Of a stretch of 5,011 nt of DNA, positions 1-5,011 are shown in pieces. This DNA is from Verrucomicrobiota bacterium (GTDB taxonomy: Bacteria; Verrucomicrobiota; Verrucomicrobiia; Opitutales; Seribacteraceae). The stretch covers positions 1 to 5,011 of the forward strand of contig JAURNO010000517.1 of the NCBI GenBank assembly GCA_030830145.1, in the 5' to 3' direction. Under the pieces are notes generated by a model. It was not told where the DNA came from and searched no databases. It worked only from the letters and a program-made list of their open reading frames with translations. Position 1 is the first letter of the stretch. Every line of letters begins with the position of its first letter. Made by a program: the position numbers and the translations under genes.

Positions 1-263
1 AAGCGGGGATCGGGCAAGTCCGACTTGGAAGCAAAGTAGCCACCCGCCACCGCCTTGACCTTGAGCATGCGTCCGGCCACCCCTTCGTGACGGACACTGG
101 GGACTACCCCGACCCTTTCGAGCAACATTCCCTGGGACGCAGTCCAACGAGCCCCCAATCCACCGGATTGATCGAAGTCCTCCAGAACCTTGCCCCAGAA
201 TATCGAGGGCACAAAAAAAGCGAGAAGGAAAATACAAGAGAACTTAGTTACGACGTACTTCAT
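1..263 (-). CDS. Secreted protein of unknown function, N-terminal fragment (left-edge partial)
   Basis: An open frame reads leftward from the ATG at 263-261 for 87 codons without a stop and leaves the window. The protein begins MKYVVTKF, followed by a hydrophobic stretch at about residues 8-23 (SCIFLLAFFVPSIFW), which is a clear Sec signal peptide with lysines at 2 and 7. Cleavage is probably near residues 24-26. The mature part starts with LEDFDQSGGLGARW (residues 27-40) and has alternating hydrophobic/polar segments with many glycines (GVAGRMLKVKAVAGG, 61-75). This suggests the first strands of a beta-sandwich, as in secreted carbohydrate-binding or glycan-active proteins, but I do not recognise the family. 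An AAAGGAG site lies 12 bases upstream of the ATG. The gene is divergent from the sulfatase at 483, so the two may share a regulatory region. Plus-strand frames over this stretch give lower-quality, charged, repeat-free peptides and are less believable. The coding call is fairly secure; the function is unknown. Confidence 0.75.
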   Translation of the reverse strand, partial: MKYVVTKFSCIFLLAFFVPSIFWGKVLEDFDQSGGLGARWTASQGMLLERVGVVPSVRHEGVAGRMLKVKAVAGGYFASKSDLPDPR

Positions 264-482
264 GCAAACACGAAACTCCTTTGCCCGGAGACGACAAAGC
301 TCGAAAGCAAACAGGACGGGAAGGAAGCTATTTTTCATGAATGCCAAGATTGAATTACAAATGACATCCTCGACAAAAGGAGGACAAAGAGACTTCGGCA
401 AGGAAAAGAAGCTACCAACACAAAGATCAAGCAAAGGTCTTCTCTCTCTTGACCAAGGAAACGGAGTCGGTAGGTTCGAGAC
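264..482. promoter_or_regulatory. Divergent intergenic region between secreted protein and sulfatase
   Basis: This 219-base gap separates two outward-reading genes and should hold promoters for both. The plus strand is purine-rich, mostly from about 360 to 440. A TTGACC at 449-454 followed after 16 bases by TAGGTT (471-476) is the only -35/-10-like pair I can offer for the sulfatase. It would place transcription start almost at the ATG, so it is weak. The SD for the sulfatase is also poor (TAGGT at 471-475, 7 bases from the ATG). A strong SD-like string AAAAGGAGGA at 375-384 has no start codon at a usable distance. An 8-base palindrome TTCATGAA is at 334-341. No RNA structure or known riboswitch is evident. 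Confidence 0.35.
276..282 (-). promoter_or_regulatory. Ribosome binding site of the left-edge secreted protein
   Basis: The minus strand reads AAAGGAG here, 12 bases before the ATG at 263-261. It is the best-placed SD match in the window and supports that start codon. A CTCC at 287-290 (read on the minus strand as CTCC, then a 7-base loop, then GGAG) could pair with it, but only through 4 base pairs, so regulation by sequestration is not supported. Confidence 0.5.
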
Positions 483-2051
483 ATGAAATTTCTTTTTCTC
501 ACCCTTGCCACGACCGTCCTTTCATTGAGTGCGGCCAAACGCCCGAACATTTTGTTCATCTTCACCGACGATCATGCCTACCAGGCGGTCGGGGCCTATG
601 ATTCTTGGCTGAAGGAACACTGCCCTACCCCGAACATCGATTCGCTCGCCCGGGACGGTATGCTTTTCGAGCAGTGCTACGTGACCAACTCCATCTGCGG
701 GCCAATGCGGGCCGCCATCCAGACCGGCAAGTATTCTCATGCCAATGGCTTTTTGGTAAACGGAAACAAGTTCGACGGGACCCAGCAGACCTTCCCCAAA
801 CTCCTACGCAAGGCGGGCTACACCACGGCGGTGGTCGGCAAATGGCACTTGGGGACGCACATGTCTCCCCAAGGGTACGACTATTCGGAAGTTCTGATCG
901 GGCAAGGCCCTTACTACAACCCCCCCATGCGCCTCGATGCGGACGGGGACGGCAAGCACGACGAAGTAATCAAGCACATCGGATACACGACCGACGTCAT
1001 CACCGACCTGGCCCTCGACTGGATGAAGACCAAGCGGAACAAAGACAAACCCTTCATGCTCATGTACCAGCACAAGGCTCCCCATCGCAACTGGCAACCC
1101 GGCCCGAAGTATCTAAACAAATACGACGACGTCACCTTGCCGGAACCCGATACCCTCTTCGATGATTACAAGGGGCGAACTCTCGCTGCCTACCAGCAGG
1201 ACATGACCATTGCGGAGACCATGAACCACGGGGACTTGAAATTGCATGCACCCGGCAACCTGACCCCTGAACAAAGGAAACTTTGGGACGCCGCTTACAA
1301 CCCGAAAAACAAAGCCCTTGCCGAGGCCAAGCTTACGGGTAAAGACTTGGTCCGGTGGAAATACCAGCGGTACGTAAAGGATTACCTGCGCTGCATTGCT
1401 TCGGTGGACGACGGAGTTGGGAGGATGCTCGGTTACCTCAAAGAAGCGGGCTTGGAAAAGGATACCATTGTGATCTACTGCTCGGATCAGGGCTTTTACC
1501 TTGGAGAGCACGGGTGGTTCGACAAGCGATGGATGTACGAGGAATCGTTGCGTACGCCTATGCTCGTTCGTTGGCCCGGAGTCGTCAAACCAGGCAGTCG
1601 CAACGGGGACATCGTTTCTCCAATCGACTTTGCCGGAACTTTTTGCGAAATCGCGGGCATCGAGACCCCCGATGATTTGCACGGACGATCGCTCGTTCCC
1701 GTCCTCCACGGCAAGACCCCCAAGGACTGGCGCAAGAGCTTTTATTATCACTACTACGAATACCCCGGTTATCACTATGTGCGCCGCCACTATGGGGTGG
1801 CCGACAGGCGCTACAAACTGATCCATTTCTACGAGAAAGACGTCGACCAGTGGGAACTGTTCGACCTGAAGTCCGATCCTTCGGAAATGAAGAGCGTCTA
1901 TGGACAACCCGGTTTGGCCAAAGTGCAAAAAAGACTAAGCAAACAGTTGGCCATGCACCGTAAGAAACTTGAAGTTCCGGCAGAGGACCCACCCCACTCC
2001 ATCGTTAAGCGCCTACCGCCGCGAACCCGCAAGCCAACGACCCCAAAGTAA
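483..2051 (+). CDS. Secreted S1-family sulfatase (N-acetylglucosamine-6-sulfatase-like)
   Basis: A complete 522-residue arylsulfatase-superfamily enzyme that hydrolyses sulfate esters, probably on a sulfated glycan. Residues 1-18 are a signal peptide ending LSLSAA, so the enzyme is exported. The N-terminal alpha/beta domain starts [13 protein letters not shown], with metal ligands D29 and D30. The maturation motif is C72-G-P-M-R76, followed by [10 protein letters not shown] (81-90); C72 should become formylglycine. Further active-site elements are GKWHLG (K120, H122), HKAPH (H197, H201), SDQG (D335, Q336) and the basic K348 in [10 protein letters not shown]. The C-terminal subdomain shows RRYKLIHFY and [18 protein letters not shown] (442-474), typical of the DUF4976-type tail. 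Motif wording fits the S1_11-like (GlcNAc-6-O-sulfatase) group best, but the substrate cannot be fixed. Oddities are Met at the fourth position of CxPxR, an acidic DADGDGKHD loop (152-160) and a basic, proline-rich tail (506-522). The ATG follows a weak SD; the signal peptide supports this start. Confidence 0.96.
   Translation: MKFLFLTLATTVLSLSAAKRPNILFIFTDDHAYQAVGAYDSWLKEHCPTPNIDSLARDGMLFEQCYVTNSICGPMRAAIQTGKYSHANGFLVNGNKFDGTQQTFPKLLRKAGYTTAVVGKWHLGTHMSPQGYDYSEVLIGQGPYYNPPMRLDADGDGKHDEVIKHIGYTTDVITDLALDWMKTKRNKDKPFMLMYQHKAPHRNWQPGPKYLNKYDDVTLPEPDTLFDDYKGRTLAAYQQDMTIAETMNHGDLKLHAPGNLTPEQRKLWDAAYNPKNKALAEAKLTGKDLVRWKYQRYVKDYLRCIASVDDGVGRMLGYLKEAGLEKDTIVIYCSDQGFYLGEHGWFDKRWMYEESLRTPMLVRWPGVVKPGSRNGDIVSPIDFAGTFCEIAGIETPDDLHGRSLVPVLHGKTPKDWRKSFYYHYYEYPGYHYVRRHYGVADRRYKLIHFYEKDVDQWELFDLKSDPSEMKSVYGQPGLAKVQKRLSKQLAMHRKKLEVPAEDPPHSIVKRLPPRTRKPTTPK
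936..965 (+). other. DxDxDGxxD acidic loop encoded inside the sulfatase
   Basis: Residues 152-161 of the sulfatase read [10 protein letters not shown]. The spacing D-x-D-x-D-G-x-x-D matches calcium-binding loops of the EF-hand and thrombospondin type 3 kind. It lies between the YYNPPM segment and GYTTDVITD, both of which are ordinary for this sulfatase group. I read it as a short surface-loop insertion that may bind calcium; binding itself is inference. Confidence 0.45.
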
Positions 2052-2052
2052 A

Positions 2053-2102
2053 GTTTGCTGCGAATCGGGCGAACGACGATCACCGCCCGGGTTACGCAAA
2101 AC
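2053..2102. terminator. Possible bidirectional terminator between convergent genes
   Basis: The 54-base gap between the sulfatase stop (2049-2051) and the M3 peptidase stop (2106-2108) contains an inverted repeat. CGGGCG at 2066-2071 pairs with CGCCCG at 2084-2089 around a 12-base loop. After small bulges the stem continues with AA/TT (2063-2064 with 2092-2093) and GCG/CGC (2060-2062 with 2095-2097). GTTT (2053-2056) and AAAC (2099-2102) could close it. Both genes converge on it, which suits a shared terminator. There is no proper U-tract on either side and the stem is bulged, so this remains a moderate call. Confidence 0.4.
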
Positions 2103-2105
2103 GGT

Positions 2106-3797
2106 TTACAGTTCGGCCACGTTCACTGCCTCCAACCAGGCATCCACTTTTTCCACGATCGATTCCAGGCAGCCTTCCTCGAACGGTGATTTCAGTTCAG
2201 CCAGTTTGATCAATCCGGTGAAGGGCAAGCTCCCTCCTGCCTGGCACAGTTTATCGTAACTGTCCCAAGTCTTTACGGGATCCTCCTCGTTTCTTATCCA
2301 GTACTGGATGGCGCAGGTCTGAGCCAAAGTGTAATCGACGTAATAAAATGGGCATTGATAAATATGCAGCTGGGCTTGCCAAAAACCTCCTGATTTGGGG
2401 AATGCAAAGTCATCGTAATCTCGGTCAGGGAGATAAATGGACTCCAGTTCGAGCCATTGCTCTTTGCGCTCCTTTGGGGTGGCTTCGGGATGTTCGAACA
2501 CCCAATGCTGGAAGTGATCCACGCAGGCCCCGTAGGGCAGAAAGGAAAGAATGCCAGAAAGATGCTTGTACTTGAAGCGCTCCGCTCCCTCGCCGAAAAA
2601 TTGATCCATCCAAGGCCAGGTCATCAACTCCATGCTCATGGAATGAATCTCCGCAGCCTCGGCGGTAGGCCCCAGATAACCGATCAAAGGCTGGTTCCTA
2701 CTGGAATAACTTTGATAGGCGTGACCGATTTCATGGGTCAAGACCAGCACATCCTGATCGGTCGCATTGAAATTAGAAAACACATATGGCCTCTTGTAGG
2801 AGGGAAAACTCGTGCAAAACCCGCCTGGCATCTTCCCTTCTCGATTCACCAAATCCAACAATTCCTCGTCCACCATGAGGTCGAAAAACTTCCCGATGTC
2901 GGGAGACAATTCATGATACATCCGCTGTGCAACCGCCACCATTTCCTCAGGGGTAACCTTCGGCTTGGGGTCGCCCTCCTTGAAGTTGATCACGTCGTAA
3001 AAGTAAAGATGGTCCAAACCAAGGATTCCTTTCTTTTGCTCCAGTAGCTTGTGAACCACCGGAACCACGCTTTCGACGATTTGCCGGCGGTACCTCGCAA
3101 CTTCTTCGGGACCGTAATCCGAACGCCCCATGCGCAAGTAGGCCAACTCGATGAAATTGTCATAGCCGAGAGTCGTGGCCATTCGATGACGAAGTTTCAC
3201 CAACTTGTCGTAGAGGTCATCGAAGGCTTCGCCGTTTTCTTCATACCATTTGAATTTTACCCCATAAGATTCCTTCCGGATCGCCCGGTCCTTGTGGTTA
3301 TGGAAGGGACCCAAACCGGACAAGTTGTAGGTCGATCCATGAAATTCTATTTGGGCTCCGGCAAGCAACTCGGTGTATTCCCTTTTTAAATCCGTTTCCT
3401 GGCGCAACATGTCCATGATCTTGGGGTCGAAGATCTTCAAACTCATCTCGATTTGGTCCAAATAGGTCTGGCCCAATTCCCTTCCAATTTCCGACTTGAA
3501 GCGGGAGGCATCGACGGCCTTCGCCCATCGGTTGTTGATTTCCGCCATATTCGGACCGATCGAATCGTAATATTCCTTCTCTGCCTTGGCCTCTTCATCG
3601 CGGACGTCGCGGTTGAAATTCAAATTGGCAATGGACGCATAGGAAGAATATTTCCTGTAGGATTCGTCCATTTCCTTAATCACGACAATCTGCTCCTCGC
3701 CCGACTTCGCATTATTGAATCGCTCCAGTCGTTGGAGGAGCAGTTCGTTCTGCTCCTCCACGGAAATTCTTTCGTAGTGAAATTCGCTGTATTTCAT
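2106..3797 (-). CDS. M3-family zinc oligoendopeptidase (non-PepF clade)
   Basis: A complete 563-residue metallopeptidase that cleaves short peptides. No signal peptide is seen, so it is likely cytoplasmic. The zinc site is H355-E-I-G-H359, in LVLTHEIGHAYQSYSSRN, with the third ligand probably E383 in TAEAAEIHSMSME, 24 residues after H359. The substrate/transition-state residues are H478 and Y485 in HIYQCPFYYVDYTLAQ, a hallmark C-terminal block of M3 enzymes. Upstream helices carry the family's EFHGSTYNLSGLGPF and KESYGVKFKWYEEN segments (about 151-188). The length matches the M3 'not PepF' group (about 550-570 residues). I chose the ATG at 3797-3795 (MKYSEFHYER) because family members begin this way. 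An in-frame ATG at 3899-3897 would add 34 residues of unconvincing sequence across a palindrome-rich region, with its SD-like AAAGGA touching the start codon. The gene is convergent with the sulfatase and divergent from the S9 peptidase. Confidence 0.95.
   Translation of the reverse strand: MKYSEFHYERISVEEQNELLLQRLERFNNAKSGEEQIVVIKEMDESYRKYSSYASIANLNFNRDVRDEEAKAEKEYYDSIGPNMAEINNRWAKAVDASRFKSEIGRELGQTYLDQIEMSLKIFDPKIMDMLRQETDLKREYTELLAGAQIEFHGSTYNLSGLGPFHNHKDRAIRKESYGVKFKWYEENGEAFDDLYDKLVKLRHRMATTLGYDNFIELAYLRMGRSDYGPEEVARYRRQIVESVVPVVHKLLEQKKGILGLDHLYFYDVINFKEGDPKPKVTPEEMVAVAQRMYHELSPDIGKFFDLMVDEELLDLVNREGKMPGGFCTSFPSYKRPYVFSNFNATDQDVLVLTHEIGHAYQSYSSRNQPLIGYLGPTAEAAEIHSMSMELMTWPWMDQFFGEGAERFKYKHLSGILSFLPYGACVDHFQHWVFEHPEATPKERKEQWLELESIYLPDRDYDDFAFPKSGGFWQAQLHIYQCPFYYVDYTLAQTCAIQYWIRNEEDPVKTWDSYDKLCQAGGSLPFTGLIKLAELKSPFEEGCLESIVEKVDAWLEAVNVAEL
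3733..3760 (-). repeat. Perfect 11-bp inverted repeat in early codons of the M3 peptidase gene
   Basis: TGGAGGAGCAG (3733-3743) and CTGCTCCTCCA (3750-3760) are exact reverse complements separated by 6 bases. In the mRNA this would be a strong hairpin covering nucleotides 38-65 of the coding sequence (codons 13-22, VEEQNELLLQ), with an AACGAA loop and a GGAGGA element within the stem. It is fully coding, so it may be chance plus Glu/Leu codon choice (GAG/CTC). Its perfection and position just after the start make a role in translation plausible. Confidence 0.6.
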
Positions 3798-3807
3798 GTT
3801 GGGATTT

Positions 3808-3819
3808 TCTTGGCCAAGA
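3808..3819. repeat. 12-bp perfect palindrome next to the M3 peptidase start
   Basis: TCTTGGCCAAGA is its own reverse complement. It ends 10 bases upstream of the M3 ATG (3797-3795), overlapping where the ribosome would bind. There is no loop, so it reads better as a DNA-binding site for a dimeric regulator than as an RNA hairpin. Confidence 0.45.
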
Positions 3820-3848
3820 CTAAGTGATAGATCCAAAGAACGTTTTTT

Positions 3849-3864
3849 AAAGCGCTTTGCAAAG
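3849..3864. promoter_or_regulatory. Overlapping palindromes, candidate operator (LacI-like)
   Basis: AAAGCGCTTT (3849-3858) and CTTTGCAAAG (3855-3864) are both perfect 10-base palindromes and overlap by four bases. The first has the central CG flanked by AA/TT that is common in LacI-family operators. They lie 52-67 bases upstream of the M3 ATG and about 145 bases upstream of the S9 start region, overlapping the weak minus-strand promoter guess. This suggests control of one or both genes. The regulator is not in the window and its family is inference. Confidence 0.35.
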
Positions 3865-4008
3865 AGATTGATGGTTGCCTCATTCGCAGTACCACACATT
3901 CCTTTGGAAACCGATGAAAACTATTTCCCCGAATATCTCAGGGTTTCCTTTTCCACTTCCCTGCTTGGGTCCGAACTTCCCGTCATGATACCGCCTTTCA
4001 TTATCACC

Positions 4009-5011
4009 ATGAGAAAACTCAAAGGCTCGCTCCGGTCAATTCGATCTATGCCTCTAGGCGGCACTCCCGAAAATGGGAATACAACGAATAAACCTCCCCA
4101 AGCCTTGGCCCGTTTGCCCTTCGTTCTTGTCGCCGTGCTCCTCGCGGGCCCGATTTTCGGGACAGGCATGGTCCATGCCGCGAGGGTATACAAGGAACGG
4201 ATTGTTCCGAATTGGTCAGAGGACGGTTCCCACTTATGGTACCGAAACGACCTGGCCAAGGGAGTGAAAGAATATGTTCTAGTCGACTTGCAAAAAGGAA
4301 CCCGCGAATCCGCGTTCGATCAAAAAAAACTAGCCGTGGCCCTTTCTGAAAGTGGAATCAAGGGCGTTCAGGCGGACCGCTTGCCGATCGACCAACTTCA
4401 ATTCGACCTGTCCGAAAACAAAGCCTTCTTCCGGGCCAAGGGAAAGTCTTTCGAATGGAACCGAAAGACCCATCAACTGAATGTTGCCAAGCCTCCCTCA
4501 GGCCATGGTAAAACCGAAGAGAAAACAAAAGAGGAGGAAAAGCCCAAGCTCTACCGACCCAGTCGCAAACTTTCACCGGATGGAAAATGGAAGATCTTCG
4601 TCCGCGACCACAATCTGTTCTTGGAACCAACCGGAGATGGGGACGAGTTTCAACTGAGCAAGGACGGCAAGAAGGGGCATGAATACAAGGAGGCTTTTTG
4701 GGCTCCGGACTCAAAGCACTTGATTTCCTTCCGCGTAAAACCGGGAGAGATCAGCGAGGTCCATCTCGTAGAATCCTCTCCCCAAGGAGGAGGGCCGGCC
4801 AAACTACATACGAGGAAGTACCCCCTGCCCGGTGATCCGTTCACGACCTATGAGCTCAACTGGTTTGACCTCTCCACCAATGAACAGGTGAAACCCGAGG
4901 TCGGACTGATCGATTTCCGTTGGCCCCGATTGCGATGGGCAGCGGATAGGCGGAAGTTTCAATACCTCAAAATCGATCGTGGACACCAAAGGCTGCGCGT
5001 GATCGAGTTCG
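4009..5011 (+). CDS. Exported S9B (DPP4-like) peptidase, N-terminal part (right-edge partial)
   Basis: The reading frame stays open to the right edge (334 codons from this ATG). It encodes the N-terminal beta-propeller region of a dipeptidyl-peptidase-IV-type S9 peptidase. A signal peptide or anchor is at residues 34-57 (core PFVLVAVLLAGPIFG, ending VHA). Then come VPNWSEDGSHLWYRND (66-81), EYVLVDLQKGTRESAFD (88-104), the blade repeat KLSPDGKWKIFVRDHNLFL (187-205), FWAPDSKHLISFR (230-242), KLHTRKYPLPGD (265-276) and RGHQRLRV (324-331), all standard for this family. A charged K/E linker (167-180) joins blades. The Ser-Asp-His catalytic domain lies beyond the window. The start is uncertain: ATGs at 3985, 4009 and 4048 all lack an SD and give long tails before the signal core, while TTG at 4105 would give a textbook 25-residue signal peptide. 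The function is probably removal of dipeptides or cleavage of oligopeptides in the periplasm. Confidence 0.88.
   Translation, partial: MRKLKGSLRSIRSMPLGGTPENGNTTNKPPQALARLPFVLVAVLLAGPIFGTGMVHAARVYKERIVPNWSEDGSHLWYRNDLAKGVKEYVLVDLQKGTRESAFDQKKLAVALSESGIKGVQADRLPIDQLQFDLSENKAFFRAKGKSFEWNRKTHQLNVAKPPSGHGKTEEKTKEEEKPKLYRPSRKLSPDGKWKIFVRDHNLFLEPTGDGDEFQLSKDGKKGHEYKEAFWAPDSKHLISFRVKPGEISEVHLVESSPQGGGPAKLHTRKYPLPGDPFTTYELNWFDLSTNEQVKPEVGLIDFRWPRLRWAADRRKFQYLKIDRGHQRLRVIEF

Larger units (their letters stand above)
3798..4008. promoter_or_regulatory. Divergent intergenic region between M3 and S9 peptidases
   Basis: About 210 bases between outward-reading genes, expected to hold promoters for both. 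For the M3 gene, a minus-strand TTTAAA (3847-3852) and TATCAC (3825-3830) separated by 16 bases is a weak promoter guess. On the plus strand no convincing -35/-10 pair or SD is seen. The frame used by the S9 gene stays open leftward through this region, so its start is not fixed by a stop codon. An inverted pair GGAAACC (3906-3912) / GGTTTCC (3942-3948) with 29 bases between is present, of unknown meaning. The stronger palindromes are listed separately. Confidence 0.4.

Noticed and set aside
87..353. 88-codon open frame on the plus strand at the left edge
   Set aside because: It overlaps the minus-strand gene at 1-263, which has a signal peptide and SD. The plus-strand peptide lacks any such support.
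605..1165. 186-codon open frame on the plus strand overlapping the sulfatase
   Set aside because: A +1-type shadow frame, rich in Arg/His/Pro, with no domain. The sulfatase frame is continuous, so it is not a frameshift remnant.
1113..1928. 271-codon open frame on the minus strand
   Set aside because: It lies wholly inside the sulfatase, which has every family motif and a signal peptide. The antisense translation has no recognisable domain.
2457..3047. 196-codon open frame on the plus strand
   Set aside because: It is antisense to the M3 peptidase, including part of the HEIGH region. It is a shadow of codon bias in the real gene.
3798..3899. N-terminal extension of the M3 peptidase from the ATG at 3899-3897
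   Set aside because: The 34 extra residues do not look like the family N-terminus, the SD-like string touches the ATG, and the stretch contains the operator-like palindromes.
3921..4259. 112-codon open frame on the minus strand
   Set aside because: It covers the promoter region and the signal-peptide part of the S9B gene in antisense. There is no domain and no SD.
4358..4989. Three minus-strand open frames over the right end
   Set aside because: All are antisense to the DPP4-like propeller, whose repeated SPDGKW-type blades show clearly which strand is coding.
1..5011. Mobile element, CRISPR, tRNA/rRNA or defence system
   Set aside because: I found no transposase or integrase motifs, no spaced direct repeats, no tRNA-like cloverleaf and no nuclease or toxin-antitoxin genes. 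The window reads as ordinary degradative chromosome.

Overview
The window looks like a chromosomal segment from a heterotrophic, polysaccharide- and protein-degrading bacterium of the Planctomycetota/Verrucomicrobiota/Lentisphaerota type. The basis is a secreted S1-family sulfatase, an M3 oligoendopeptidase of the non-PepF clade and an S9B (DPP4-like) peptidase, all with sequence styles I associate with those phyla. GC content is moderate, and Shine-Dalgarno (SD) sites are weak or absent before three of the four genes. The taxonomic call is inference; there is no rRNA or marker gene here.

Layout from left to right: (1) 1-263, minus strand, the N-terminal 87 codons of a secreted protein that runs off the left edge, with a signal peptide and a good SD site. 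(2) 264-482, a divergent intergenic region. (3) 483-2051, plus strand, a complete secreted sulfatase resembling the N-acetylglucosamine-6-sulfatase group. Its maturation motif is unusual (CGPMR) and it carries an acidic DxDxDGxxD loop. (4) 2052-2105, a short convergent gap with a bulged GC-rich inverted repeat, possibly a bidirectional terminator. (5) 2106-3797, minus strand, a complete cytoplasmic M3 zinc oligoendopeptidase. (6) 3798-about 4008, a second divergent region with perfect palindromes that look like operators. (7) From about 4009 to the right edge, plus strand, the N-terminal beta-propeller part of an exported S9B peptidase; its catalytic domain lies outside the window.

The genes alternate in strand (minus, plus, minus, plus), so no multi-gene operon is visible. 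A loose common theme is breakdown of sulfated glycans or glycoproteins outside the cell or in the periplasm, with peptide processing by the S9B enzyme outside and the M3 enzyme inside. That link is inference from co-location only. I see no mobile element, CRISPR array, RNA gene or defence system. The items most worth a second look are the 11-bp perfect inverted repeat inside the first codons of the M3 gene, the palindrome cluster upstream of it, and the sulfatase active-site variant.
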